The notes below the pieces were generated by a model that worked only from the letters and a program-made list of their open reading frames with translations, searched no databases and was not told the origin of the DNA. A stretch of 36,599 nt of DNA, taken from Calditrichia bacterium (GTDB lineage Bacteria > Calditrichota > Calditrichia > Calditrichales > J004). Below, one piece after another: positions 8,557-17,083 of this stretch. A program made the position numbers and the translations under genes. Within the stretch, counting starts at the first letter, position 1, and each line of letters starts with the position of its first letter. The stretch is taken from contig JALTKX010000250.1 of the NCBI GenBank assembly GCA_027006055.1, positions 1 to 36,599 of the forward strand, read 5' to 3'.

Positions 8557-10812
8557 TTATTTTAAATCGGCGATCATGGCCTGGTAGCCCGAGGCTTGTA
8601 TGGCCGCCGCCACCAGTTCCGCGTTTTCGGGGCAAATGGCGATCATGGCCCCGCCGCCTCCGCCGCCGGTCAGCTTGGCCCCCAACGCGCCGTTGCTTCG
8701 GGCGATATCTATAACTTCCTCAAGTTCACGCCCCGAAACCTGAAGGGCGTTCAACAGCCCCTGATTAATATTCATCAGCTCACCCAAACGTACCCAGTCC
8801 GCTTCGGAAATGGCTTCCTCGGCCATCAGCGCCAGATCGTCTATCTCGTCAAAAATACGCTCATACAGCGGCTTGCGTCCTTCCCAGGCCTTACGCACCT
8901 TATTGACCATGGTTGCCGTCAGGCTCTCCGTCCAGGTCAGGCCGATAACCACGCGCAACGGTTCGGGCAGGCTTAGCGGCTCTATTTCCGGCGGGCTGCC
9001 CTTACGGAATTTTATAAAACGGCCATAGGTGGCCAGGGTATTGTCGATACCCGAGGCCCGGCCGTGGACGATGGTTTCCGACCGATAGGAAAGTTCGGCC
9101 ACCCGCTCATCGGACAGATTGAGCCCGAAGGTATCGGAAAGGGCGCGGATGATGGCCACGGCCAGCGCGGCCGAGCCCCCCAGCCCCATGGCCCGCGGAA
9201 TATGGGGAAAGACCTCGATTTGCATATTCTGCTGACGCAGATCGAGCTCGTTGAGTATCAGCTCCAGGGATTGAAAAATGGAATATTTGTACTTGGCCCC
9301 CTTGGCCAGTTGCTCTTCCACGCCCCAGCGGGGTATGATCAGATGCACCCCCTCGCGCCTGGCGGGACTAACCCGGGCCTGCATGGCCAGGGGAATGGGC
9401 GCGGCAATAGCCCGCGAGCCGTACACGACGGCATGCTCTCCCAACAGGATCACCTTGCCGTATCCCGTGGGCAGATCGGAAGAGGGAGCGGTAAGCAGCG
9501 CCCCGCTCCGGGCTTCGTCTTCCCGTCCCTGTACTTTTTCGATTATTTCCCGCGCCTTCCACACCTTTATTTCACCGCTGTCGATCAGCTCTTCCACCAC
9601 GGTTTCAAAAATTTCCGGCGCGGCTCCGGCGGTCATGGCCACGCTGCGGGCATGCAGGCTCATGTGTCCGTGCTGTATGCCTTCGGTGGCCAGGGCGCGG
9701 ATGGCGCCCAGGTTTTGGGCCAGCCCCACGGCGCCTATAATTTCACTCAGTTCCCGGGCGTCCTCGGTGCCCAACAGGCGATAGGCCAGCCCCACCATGG
9801 GGTTGCCGCGCAGCGATCCGCCCACGGTGCCCACGCGCACGGGCAGCTCAATAAAACCTTCAAGGTCGCCCTTTTCATTTTTTGTCCACCGTGTCAGGGC
9901 ACTGTAACGACCGCCGCGCGCGGCATAGGCGTGGGCGCCCGCTTCCATGGCCCGCCAGTCATTTCCGGTGGCGATTACCAGGGGATCGATGCCGTTCATG
10001 ATGCCTTTGTTGTGGGTAGCCGCGCGGTAAGGATCGGCCAGGGCAAATTCATTGGCCAGGATGATGCCGTCCCGCACCTGTTCTCCGCTGTAATCCCTGT
10101 CTTCCAGCAATTCCACGGGGATGGTGCAGCGGGTGCGTACCAGCGAGCGATCGGCCAGGTTGGACAGAATACGCAAAAAGACCCGTCCACCGCTTAGTTT
10201 TTCAACCAGGGAAGCTATCCCCTCGCACATGCTGTTCACCAGATTGGCGCCCATGGCCTGTTGCACATCCACCAGCAGGTGAACGATAACCATCTCCCGC
10301 CCCGCTTCTCCGGCATTGAGGATGTGCACTTCCACATCGCGCGCGCCGCCGCCCCGGGCCACCATGTTGGGATGCAGGCTGTTGGCCAGGCTGATAATAT
10401 CTTCCTTATTTTGTAAAATGGCTTTTTTGGCGGAGACGCTGTCCTTTACCCGGGTAACCTGAATTTGACCAATTAAAATGGGCTCGGTGGTTTCGCTGCG
10501 AAAACCGCCCGCCGAACGCACCAGCTTGGCCATGGCACTCACCGCGGCCACAATGGAGGGCTCTTCCACCACCATGGGGATCACATGCTCCCGCCCGTTT
10601 ACCACAAAGTTTAGCCCCAGGCCCATGGGCAGCCCGAATACACCCACCACGTTCTCGATCATCTTGTCGGAACCGTCGGCGTCCAGCAGCAGCTTGCCCT
10701 TTTTTAGCAGCAAAGCGTCTTCGGGGGTTAAAATACCCTTTTCCACCAGTGTCTGCAGACGCTGGGGAATACTCTTCTTGTAAAAACCGGAAATTTGCGA
10801 TGTCTTTTTCAT
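8557..10812 (-). CDS. HMG-CoA reductase (class II) - mevalonate kinase fusion
   Basis: One 751-residue chain holds two consecutive enzymes. Residues 1 to about 428 are a class II HMG-CoA reductase: 'ENVVGVFGLPMGLG', 'VVEEPSIVAA' (catalytic Glu), 'ATHNKGIMNG' (catalytic Lys269), 'ATGNDWRAMEAG' (Asp285) and 'QHGHMSLHA' (His383). After a short linker, residues about 447-751 are a GHMP mevalonate kinase: 'GKVILLGEHAVVYG', the ATP loop 'PRAMGLGGSAALA', 'GRASGIDN' with the catalytic Asp, and 'GAKLTGGGGGGAMI'. The chain would take HMG-CoA through mevalonate to 5-phosphomevalonate in the cytoplasm. The cofactor segment reads 'QQAMGAN' rather than the usual 'DAMGAN', so nucleotide preference may differ. 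The gene is separated from the upstream phosphomevalonate kinase by 119 bp containing a hairpin. The next gene follows after 27 bp. Confidence 0.96.
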   Translation of the reverse strand: MKKTSQISGFYKKSIPQRLQTLVEKGILTPEDALLLKKGKLLLDADGSDKMIENVVGVFGLPMGLGLNFVVNGREHVIPMVVEEPSIVAAVSAMAKLVRSAGGFRSETTEPILIGQIQVTRVKDSVSAKKAILQNKEDIISLANSLHPNMVARGGGARDVEVHILNAGEAGREMVIVHLLVDVQQAMGANLVNSMCEGIASLVEKLSGGRVFLRILSNLADRSLVRTRCTIPVELLEDRDYSGEQVRDGIILANEFALADPYRAATHNKGIMNGIDPLVIATGNDWRAMEAGAHAYAARGGRYSALTRWTKNEKGDLEGFIELPVRVGTVGGSLRGNPMVGLAYRLLGTEDARELSEIIGAVGLAQNLGAIRALATEGIQHGHMSLHARSVAMTAGAAPEIFETVVEELIDSGEIKVWKAREIIEKVQGREDEARSGALLTAPSSDLPTGYGKVILLGEHAVVYGSRAIAAPIPLAMQARVSPARREGVHLIIPRWGVEEQLAKGAKYKYSIFQSLELILNELDLRQQNMQIEVFPHIPRAMGLGGSAALAVAIIRALSDTFGLNLSDERVAELSYRSETIVHGRASGIDNTLATYGRFIKFRKGSPPEIEPLSLPEPLRVVIGLTWTESLTATMVNKVRKAWEGRKPLYERIFDEIDDLALMAEEAISEADWVRLGELMNINQGLLNALQVSGRELEEVIDIARSNGALGAKLTGGGGGGAMIAICPENAELVAAAIQASGYQAMIADLK

Positions 10813-10894
10813 AAAACTACCATGTTGCTGATGGTTAAAATTAAGCTATATTTTAATAAATTGCGAATGCCGGTAAAGGCTACTTTCCATAAAA

Positions 10895-10909
10895 CCCGCC
10901 CTTGGCGGG
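10895..10909 (-). terminator. Weak terminator or attenuator hairpin inside the mevalonate cluster
   Basis: On the minus strand the sequence reads CCCGCC-AAG-GGCGGG followed by TTTT (10891-10894). The stem is perfect but the T run is short, so termination may be partial. It lies between the phosphomevalonate kinase stop and the fusion gene start. An AT-rich stretch follows (10835-10865) that could hold a second promoter for the three distal genes. Confidence 0.5.
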
Positions 10910-10931
10910 GCCCGCTCCGGCAAAGCGTCAT

Positions 10932-12017
10932 CTAAGCTTTCTCTTCCGGGGCAACGGCAATATCCACACAGCTAAGGCCCGCCTTTTCCACGGCCGCCTT
11001 TACGGCCAGGCGCTGTTCCATGGTGGGGGTAAAGGCAATGCCGATATCCCCGCTGCCGGCGCCGCTGGGCTTATAGGCTCCGCCGGCCTCTCCCACCAGC
11101 CTGGCCAGATCGCGATGCACGGGACTGATGATGGGCATGCCGCTCTCCCGTCCAAGCCGGTCCATCTGTTTGTGATAAGCCGCCACCACCTCCATAAAGG
11201 TCCGGATATCGCGCTTCCCGTAGGCCTCTATGCCCCTGACGCTGAGAGCGGCCAGTCCCTCCATCAACGCATCATAGCGGGAAGGAGCGCTCTCCCGAAG
11301 GCGGGAAACGCCGCCCACCATGCGCCGGGTGGACTCCGATCCGCCGCTGAAGATGCATAACAGAGGCAAACCGTCCCAGGGCGGAAGCGGTTCCGGGGCT
11401 AACTGGCGGGCCTGCGTATCGAATGCCAGCCGGTAGCGCAACACACCGCCAAAGCTGCTTGCCGCAACATCAATGCCGCTGCCCATGCCGTTTTGCGCAC
11501 GGCGATGGGCGGCCAGGGCCAGGCGGAACAGGCGGCCGGGGTCATTCGCGTCTCTCAGCGGCCATCCGCAATATAGAAACAGCGCCTTTATCAGGGAAAC
11601 GGTAAGCGCGGCGCTGGAACCGAATCCCAGCTTGGCCTTAATCCGCGGATCAAAAAAGGCGCCGGTGTCTATTACCAGGCGCGCCGGTAACGGACGGCAG
11701 CCGTTTTGTCCCAGGTAACGCGCGGCATAGTCAAAGGTTGTTTTAAAAAAGTGCAAGCGCTTCAGGGTTTCGGCAGGCAGATTATCGCGGTACAAAACAT
11801 CGCCCGTTGGAGAAAGGTGAAAAGCAACGCCGCTAATGGCAATGGTTGGCGCCTCCAGATAGAACCATTTATCCCCGGAAGGGGTGATACGTACCCTGCT
11901 GTGGCGGTCCACGGCGGCCACCAGCGCGGGGGCGCCCTCCAGCACCGCATATTCGCCCACCAGAATCAGCTTACCCGGCGCCGAGCTTTCGATAACGCTT
12001 TCCCTATTCGATGACAT
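10932..12017 (-). CDS. mvaK2: Phosphomevalonate kinase (GHMP family)
   Basis: The 361-residue GHMP kinase phosphorylates 5-phosphomevalonate to the 5-diphosphate. Motif 1 is 'APGKLILVGEYAVLEGAPAL' near residue 13, the ATP loop is 'KLGFGSSAALTVSL' near 130, 'GMGSGIDVAAS' follows, and motif 3 is 'KPSGAGSGDIGIAF' near 320. The GEYAVLEG and GAGSGD forms are typical of phosphomevalonate kinases rather than mevalonate kinases, and mevalonate kinase activity is already supplied by the fusion protein next door. Its start lies inside the 3' end of mvaD (14-base overlap), so the two are translationally coupled. A GC-rich hairpin with a short T run follows about 20 bp after the stop. Confidence 0.93.
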   Translation of the reverse strand: MSSNRESVIESSAPGKLILVGEYAVLEGAPALVAAVDRHSRVRITPSGDKWFYLEAPTIAISGVAFHLSPTGDVLYRDNLPAETLKRLHFFKTTFDYAARYLGQNGCRPLPARLVIDTGAFFDPRIKAKLGFGSSAALTVSLIKALFLYCGWPLRDANDPGRLFRLALAAHRRAQNGMGSGIDVAASSFGGVLRYRLAFDTQARQLAPEPLPPWDGLPLLCIFSGGSESTRRMVGGVSRLRESAPSRYDALMEGLAALSVRGIEAYGKRDIRTFMEVVAAYHKQMDRLGRESGMPIISPVHRDLARLVGEAGGAYKPSGAGSGDIGIAFTPTMEQRLAVKAAVEKAGLSCVDIAVAPEEKA

Positions 12018-12978
12018 GCGCGTCCGGTCCCAGGGCGGTTACGATGATGCGTTCCACGGCGGGATGCCCCTCCAGTTGATTTACAATGGCCGCCTCGGCC
12101 TCAGGGGGGCAAACGATTTTAACCTGGGGGCCGGCGTCTATGGTAAAAAAGGCCGGCGTGCCCCCTTCCCGCAAGGAGCGTACCCAGTGCAGCAGCTCCA
12201 GGGTGTGGGCGTTCCAGTAGATCAGTCCCGGATTGCTGGCCATGGCCAGGGCGTGCATTTTCAGGCAGCTGAACTCCGATATTTCCGCCAGCTTTTGAAA
12301 ATCCTTTTGGGCCAGCGCGTCGCGCATGGCCCTAAGATCATCCTCCGAGCTTTCCACCCAGGCCGTGTAATAGGGCGAGGTTTTTCGTGACAGTTCCATG
12401 CCGTCGGTGGAACCGGTTTTCTTTTGCGCCTCGGAGGTGACCGCTATGATCACCCTTAGCGGCCAGTGATCCGCGGGATACAGCGGTTCGGCAAAAGCAT
12501 CCCCGCCATCGGGGCGCTTACCCCTGTGCATCTCCGTAAAGCCGCCGAACAGGGAACGGGCGGCCGATCCCGAGCCCCTGCGGGCCAGAATGGAGAGTTC
12601 CCGTCCGCTCAGTTCCAAACCCGCCGCGCGGCTGGCGGCCAGGGACAGGGCGGCAAAGGCGGATGCCGAGGAAGCCAGCCCCGCCGCCGTGGGAAAATTG
12701 TTGCTACTGTTCACCCGGGCCGCGCCTTGCAGACCATGCCGCCCGCGTATGATATCCAAAAATCGCGAAACCCGCTTACGCTCCTTTTCCCCCGCGGGCC
12801 GGCCGTTTAACACCAGTTCATCCGCGGTCAGGGACTCGTCGAAAACCACGGATGTTTCCGTATGGAGAGCCTCCAGGGTTATTGAAATGGAACCGACCGC
12901 CGGCAGGTTAAGGGCGATATCTTTTTTTCCCCAATATTTGACCAGGGCAATATTTGAATGCGCGCGTGCTTTTACCAT
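12004..12978 (-). CDS. mvaD: Diphosphomevalonate decarboxylase
   Basis: The 324-residue protein carries out ATP-dependent decarboxylation of mevalonate diphosphate to IPP. Diagnostic motifs are 'AHSNIALVKYWGK' at the N-terminus, 'NFPTAAGLASSASAFAAL' (phosphate-binding loop with the conserved serines), 'GSGSAARSLFGGF', 'TSEAQKKTGSTDGM' and 'FTIDAGPQVKIV' containing the catalytic Asp. Length matches the family. It is the first gene of the minus-strand mevalonate cluster; a GGGAAG ribosome binding site precedes the ATG. The start is 228 bp from a divergent TetR gene, with a plausible sigma70-type promoter in between. The 3' end overlaps the phosphomevalonate kinase start. Confidence 0.95.
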   Translation of the reverse strand: MVKARAHSNIALVKYWGKKDIALNLPAVGSISITLEALHTETSVVFDESLTADELVLNGRPAGEKERKRVSRFLDIIRGRHGLQGAARVNSSNNFPTAAGLASSASAFAALSLAASRAAGLELSGRELSILARRGSGSAARSLFGGFTEMHRGKRPDGGDAFAEPLYPADHWPLRVIIAVTSEAQKKTGSTDGMELSRKTSPYYTAWVESSEDDLRAMRDALAQKDFQKLAEISEFSCLKMHALAMASNPGLIYWNAHTLELLHWVRSLREGGTPAFFTIDAGPQVKIVCPPEAEAAIVNQLEGHPAVERIIVTALGPDAHVIE

Positions 12979-13100
12979 TATACTTCCCGTATTTGCATTT
13001 ATCCGTCAGCATCGGCAAGCTAATAAAAAAGTGTATTAAAGAGTAGAAATAGGTAAAAAAAGAGAGCTTATAATATTACAGCCTCAGCGAGAGTATTCCG

Positions 13101-13131
13101 ATTATAAACATAAAGCGCCCTTCCCCGGCAA
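13101..13131 (-). promoter_or_regulatory. Candidate sigma70-type promoter for the mevalonate cluster
   Basis: Read on the minus strand, TTGCCG (13126-13131) is followed after 19 bases by TATAAT (13101-13106). The spacing is slightly long. It lies about 120 bp upstream of the mvaD ATG. Sigma factor preferences of this lineage are not known to me, so this is a sequence match only. Confidence 0.4.
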
Positions 13132-13165
13132 CTAATCTTTGACTCTCTCGCTTATTATTAGGAAA

Positions 13166-13186
13166 TTTCGGGAGAAACTCCGCAAA
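13166..13186. promoter_or_regulatory. Candidate operator of the TetR-family regulator
   Basis: An imperfect palindrome, TTTCGGGAG-AAA-CTCCGCAAA, matches at 7 of 9 positions per arm. It lies 20 bp before the TetR ATG, in the region shared with the divergent mevalonate cluster. TetR proteins commonly bind such sites between divergent genes. A second, gapped inverted repeat (AGCGAGAGT near 13087 against ACTCTCTCGCT near 13142) brackets the candidate mvaD promoter. Confidence 0.4.
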
Positions 13187-13206
13187 AGGCATTATAAGGA
13201 TAACCC

Positions 13207-13830
13207 ATGGGTAAGGATAACAGATCAACGGAAGAGAAAATTTTCAGAGCCGCCATGACCGAGTTCATCGATAAGGGCCGCCATGGGGCGCGCATGCAGG
13301 AGATTGCCGACCGGGCCGAGATCAACAAAGCCATGTTGCATTACTATTTTCGCAACAAGGAACAACTATACAGCCATGTTTTTCAAACCGTCTTTTTAAA
13401 GATATTCGGCAGTCTGCACCATCTGTTTGAACAGGAGATGCCCTTTTCCGTCAGCCTGCGCCTGTTCATAGACGGCTATATCGACCTTATAAAGAGCAAC
13501 CCCAAAATCCCCGCTTTTATCATGCGCGAGCTTAGCGAGGGCGGCGAGGTGATCCGCGCCCTGATCCCCCGCCTGGTCAAGGCTGAACAGTTTATGCTGC
13601 CGGGACTTTTTATGCGACGGGCAAGCGAGGCCATGGAAAAAGGGGAGATTCGCCGCGTGGATCCCCTGCAACTGCTGATGACCGTAATCGGCGCCGGGGT
13701 TTACTTTTTTCTGGCGGAACCAATGGTAAAAAGCGTTATGGAGACGACGGGGGCCTATGACCGCGAGCGTTTTTTACAGGAACGGAAAAAACACATCTAC
13801 GACATTATTTTTAACGGCATAAAACCATAG
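13207..13830 (+). CDS. TetR/AcrR-family transcriptional regulator
   Basis: The 207-residue protein has an N-terminal helix-turn-helix domain at residues about 8-55: 'STEEKIFRAAMTEFIDKG', then 'ARMQEIADRAEINKAMLHYY' and 'FRNKEQLYSHVF'. This is the standard TetR pattern with its Tyr-His-Tyr-Phe-like recognition helix. The C-terminal ligand/dimer domain is all-helical and of normal length. The effector cannot be predicted. It is transcribed away from mvaD, with 228 bp between the starts, and a palindrome lies just before its own start, so autoregulation and control of the mevalonate genes are both plausible. The ribosome binding site is AAGGATA just before the ATG. Confidence 0.93.
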   Translation: MGKDNRSTEEKIFRAAMTEFIDKGRHGARMQEIADRAEINKAMLHYYFRNKEQLYSHVFQTVFLKIFGSLHHLFEQEMPFSVSLRLFIDGYIDLIKSNPKIPAFIMRELSEGGEVIRALIPRLVKAEQFMLPGLFMRRASEAMEKGEIRRVDPLQLLMTVIGAGVYFFLAEPMVKSVMETTGAYDRERFLQERKKHIYDIIFNGIKP

Positions 13831-14110
13831 CGGCCCCATACCGGCGCTTGTCGGAGCTTTCCCGGAATGCGGCTATTTTACATAGACGGCCCGTCGTTTT
13901 AAGTACGGCGCCAGGCGGTATCCACCGTATGCAACCATCATCCAGAGACAACGGACGCATTCAAATAAGCGCGGCCCCGTCTAAGTAATATGCCGTCGCA
14001 GCCGACAAAGATAACGTGACGCAGGACATTTACCCGCTTCATTATTTCCGCTATCATGTAGCCGTTATATGATCATTGCTATTCCATTCATTAATAGGGA
14101 GACAGGTATT

Positions 14111-15196
14111 ATGCGCTTTTTTGTTACACTACTTCTTTTATCCGTTTCATGGTTACCGGCCCAAATCACAATCACAAACAGTGATGTTCTGGGAACAATC
14201 GGACAAACGCACCTTTTTGAATCCGATACAACCGGTTCCATAACCATTTCCCCCGGGGAGGCCGGAGAGAATAAAGTCTGGGATTTTAGTTCCACCACGA
14301 TAAACGGCGAGGAAAACTGGATAGCGTTTGTTGATCCCCAAAACACGGCTTATGCCGACTCTTTTCCCGGCAGTAATTTTTCTTTTTTCGAGTGGTTTCC
14401 CAACGAGCAGGGTGGCTTGGACACCGCTTACATATATTATAACGTAACCGCATCCTCCATTGGCCTTCAGGGAATGCTTTTTGAAACCGACACCGCTGTC
14501 TATGCAGACCGCTCGCGGGAGAGCCTGGCCCCGTTGCCCCTGACCTATGGCCTTTCCTGGAAAAGCGTAAGTAAAGACACGACCGACATTGACGGTTTTA
14601 TAACCTATCAAAGCGACTCCAGCTACTCGGTTGTGGACGCCTGGGGCACCATCACCCTGCCTTCGGGAACCTTTGAGAGCCTGCGCATCCGCGATAACAA
14701 CACCACCATTACTTCCTATTATATTGGCGATGTTTTTTTCCGGGCCGACACGACCACCAGCATAGCTTATGACTGGGTAACCAAAAACAATTTCCGCGTG
14801 TTTTCCATGGAAAGCCAGCCCTATGAAACAGAAGCCAACTTCACCGAAGCGTCATCGGTTGAGCGGCTGAAGAGTATCTCCACAACAGCCATTGCGGGTG
14901 AAGGCGCGGCCAGGCCCGGGGCTTTCGAACTGGATCAAAACTACCCCAATCCATTCAATCCCTCCACCACCATCGCCTACCGCCTGGAACGTAGCGCGAA
15001 TGTATCTCTGAAGATATACGATCTTTCCGGTAGACTGATACGCACCCTGGCGCAAGGCATGCAGCAGGCCGGTTATAAGCTGGTACAATGGGACGGACGG
15101 GACATGAACGGACAAAACGTCAGCTCCGGCGCCTACATATATCAGTTGCAGGCCGGTGATGTTTCCATCAGCAAACGCATGATTTTGGTAAAATAA
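14111..15196 (+). CDS. Secreted protein with T9SS-type C-terminal sorting domain
   Basis: I place the start at the ATG at 14111 (361 residues). It follows GGGAG and opens a clear Sec signal peptide ('MRFFVTLLLLSVSWLPAQ'); the frame also has an upstream ATG at 14069 that would add a non-signal-like extension. The middle is a beta-rich extracellular region of unknown type, rich in Thr, Ser and Asp. The last 85 or so residues are a type A C-terminal domain: 'FELDQNYPNPFNPSTTIAYR' then 'VSLKIYDLSGRLIRTL', 'GAYIYQLQAGD' and the terminal 'KRMILVK'. Such domains direct export through the type IX system in FCB bacteria, though the secretion genes are not in this window. A strong terminator follows. 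The function of the mature part is not recognised. Confidence 0.88.
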   Translation: MRFFVTLLLLSVSWLPAQITITNSDVLGTIGQTHLFESDTTGSITISPGEAGENKVWDFSSTTINGEENWIAFVDPQNTAYADSFPGSNFSFFEWFPNEQGGLDTAYIYYNVTASSIGLQGMLFETDTAVYADRSRESLAPLPLTYGLSWKSVSKDTTDIDGFITYQSDSSYSVVDAWGTITLPSGTFESLRIRDNNTTITSYYIGDVFFRADTTTSIAYDWVTKNNFRVFSMESQPYETEANFTEASSVERLKSISTTAIAGEGAARPGAFELDQNYPNPFNPSTTIAYRLERSANVSLKIYDLSGRLIRTLAQGMQQAGYKLVQWDGRDMNGQNVSSGAYIYQLQAGDVSISKRMILVK

Positions 15197-15220
15197 ACAT
15201 ATCCCCAGGAAACTCATAGA

Positions 15221-15252
15221 GGCGTCACCCAGTCGGGTGGCGTCTTTTTTTT
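15221..15252 (+). terminator. Rho-independent terminator after the T9SS-type protein gene
   Basis: GGCGTCACCC-AGTC-GGGTGGCGTC forms a 10-bp stem with two G:U pairs and is followed by eight T residues. It ends the single-gene unit starting at 14111. Confidence 0.88.
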
Positions 15253-15393
15253 GCCCGGACCTCTTTTTCCGTTTCCAAGATGTCACTCTTTTCTCCAGGC
15301 GGTGAAATATTAAAAAAGCGTTGAATATTTCCATGCCTCTGCCTATTTTATCTTGCCAACCCTGATCTAACATTAAACCCTGGAGTATGTTAC

Positions 15394-16914
15394 ATGACCA
15401 CTGCAAAGAAGAGCTATATCGATCGTTTTTTGTCCACGGTTGAACGGGTAGGAAACGCCCTGCCCCATCCGGCCACCCTCTTTTTTCTTTTTGCCATGGG
15501 CGTCATCGTGCTTTCCGGCGTCGCCAGTCTTTTCGATCTTGAAGTCATCCACCCCGGAACCGGGGAGGTCATCCGTCCGGTGAATCTGATGTCCGTACAC
15601 GGCCTGCATCTTATTCTGGAAAAGATGGTGGTCAACTTTACCGGCTTTGCCCCGCTGGGAACGGTTCTGGTAGCCATGCTGGGCATCGGTATCGCCGAAA
15701 GCAGCGGCCTGATCGGCACGGCCCTGCGTCTGCTGGTTATCTCCGCGCCCAAGCGCTTGTTAACCTTTGTCATTGTCCTTTCGGGCATCATCTCCAATAC
15801 CGCCAGCGAGGTGGGCTATGTGCTGTTGGTTCCCCTGGGGGCCATCATCTTTCTGGCCCTGGGGCGTCACCCCATCGCCGGCATGGCCGCCGCCTTTGCC
15901 GGTGTTTCCGGCGGTTACAGCGCCAACCTCTTTCTGGGCACCATAGACCCGTTGCTGGCCGGGCTGTCCGAGGAAGCGGCGCGCATTATCGACCCTGCTT
16001 ATATGGTCAACGCCGCGGCCAACTACTATTTTATGGCCGTCTCTACCTTTTTTATCGCCATTGCCGGAACCTGGGCTACCGAAAAGATTGTCGTTCCCCG
16101 TCTGGGAGAATACAAGGGGGATGAGAAACCCGAAGAGATACGCAAGCTCACGGCCGACGAAAAACGGGGTCTGCTGTATGCCACCATCGCCTCCCTGGCT
16201 TTTGTTATTTTCCTGCTGTGGGGCGTCATTCCCGAGGGCGGCTATCTAAGGGATGCGCAAACGGGATCGATTCTCCATTCTCCCTTTATGAAGGGCATCG
16301 TCGCCTTTATCTTCCTCTCCGCCGCCCTGGCCGGTATTGCCTATGGCATTGGCGCCAAAACCTATAAAAGCGATAATGACGTTATGAAGGGCATGGGCAA
16401 ATCCATGGAAACCCTGGGTATCTATATCGTACTGGTCTTTTTTGCCGCCCAGTTTGTGGCTTATTTTAAATGGACCAACCTGGGGCTGATTGTGGCCATT
16501 GAAGGGGCGGCCATGCTAAAAGCCAGCGGCCTGGGCGATATTACGCTGATGCTGGCCTTTATCCTGCTTTCGGGAGTCATCAATATGTTCATGGGCAGCG
16601 CCTCGGCCAAATGGGCCATCATGGCGCCGGTTTTTATCCCCATGTTCATGCTGCTGGGCTACAGCCCGGAACTGGTGCAGGCCACCTACCGTATCGGTGA
16701 CAGCGTGACCAATATCATCTCGCCGATGATGAGTTATTTTGCCCTGATCGTGGCCTTTATGGCCCGCTACGAGAAAAACGCCGGTATCGGCACGGTGATT
16801 TCCACCATGCTGCCCTATACCATTATTTTCACCATTGTCTGGTCCATCCTGCTTATTATATGGCTTATTTTTGGCCTGCCCCTCGGACCGGACGCGCCTC
16901 TTTATATCAAATAA
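15394..16914 (+). CDS. AbgT-family transporter
   Basis: The 506-residue polytopic membrane protein matches the AbgT family in length and signature. It has an N-terminal '[16 protein letters not shown]', '[20 protein letters not shown]', the re-entrant '[17 protein letters not shown]' and '[20 protein letters not shown]', and a second repeat with '[18 protein letters not shown]' and '[20 protein letters not shown]'. AbgT proteins move p-aminobenzoyl-glutamate or related amides; some members have been reported to export sulfonamides. Sodium or proton coupling is likely. A terminator lies 25 bp after the stop. A lipoprotein amidase gene starts 169 bp downstream on the same strand; in E. coli abgT is grouped with amidohydrolases of p-aminobenzoyl-glutamate, so a joint role in amide salvage is conceivable. 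Substrate specificity is inferred from family only. Confidence 0.93.
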   Translation: MTTAKKSYIDRFLSTVERVGNALPHPATLFFLFAMGVIVLSGVASLFDLEVIHPGTGEVIRPVNLMSVHGLHLILEKMVVNFTGFAPLGTVLVAMLGIGIAESSGLIGTALRLLVISAPKRLLTFVIVLSGIISNTASEVGYVLLVPLGAIIFLALGRHPIAGMAAAFAGVSGGYSANLFLGTIDPLLAGLSEEAARIIDPAYMVNAAANYYFMAVSTFFIAIAGTWATEKIVVPRLGEYKGDEKPEEIRKLTADEKRGLLYATIASLAFVIFLLWGVIPEGGYLRDAQTGSILHSPFMKGIVAFIFLSAALAGIAYGIGAKTYKSDNDVMKGMGKSMETLGIYIVLVFFAAQFVAYFKWTNLGLIVAIEGAAMLKASGLGDITLMLAFILLSGVINMFMGSASAKWAIMAPVFIPMFMLLGYSPELVQATYRIGDSVTNIISPMMSYFALIVAFMARYEKNAGIGTVISTMLPYTIIFTIVWSILLIIWLIFGLPLGPDAPLYIK

Positions 16915-16939
16915 GGCCGGCGCGGCGTCAACCTCTGAA

Positions 16940-16967
16940 AGCGGAGCCTTGCGGTTCCGTTTTTTTT
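16940..16967 (+). terminator. Rho-independent terminator after the AbgT-family gene
   Basis: AGCGGAGCC-TTGC-GGTTCCGTT forms a 9-bp stem with two G:U pairs and runs into an eight-to-nine-base T tract. It separates the transporter from the amidase gene. Confidence 0.8.
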
Positions 16968-17083
16968 ATCTCCGCGTTTCCCCGTTTGACCGGATTTAGT
17001 ATATTGCTCCTTCCATAACCGGTTTTGCTTTTTCCCACGGAACAGCTGAGCCGTAAGTTTTACAAAACAGTGAGGGGGAGGCC

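Noticed and set aside
9064-10197. Long open frame on the plus strand opposite the HMG-CoA reductase-mevalonate kinase gene
   Set aside because: It is a mirror of a well supported coding region with GC-rich third positions; its translation has no recognisable motif.
10819-10835. ACCAT-GTTGCTG-ATGGT inverted repeat before the fusion gene
   Set aside because: The arms are only five bases and overlap the start region; too weak to call an operator.
13831-14110. Search for an RNA gene in the gap after the TetR gene
   Set aside because: No tRNA-like cloverleaf, strong hairpin or conserved repeat was found.
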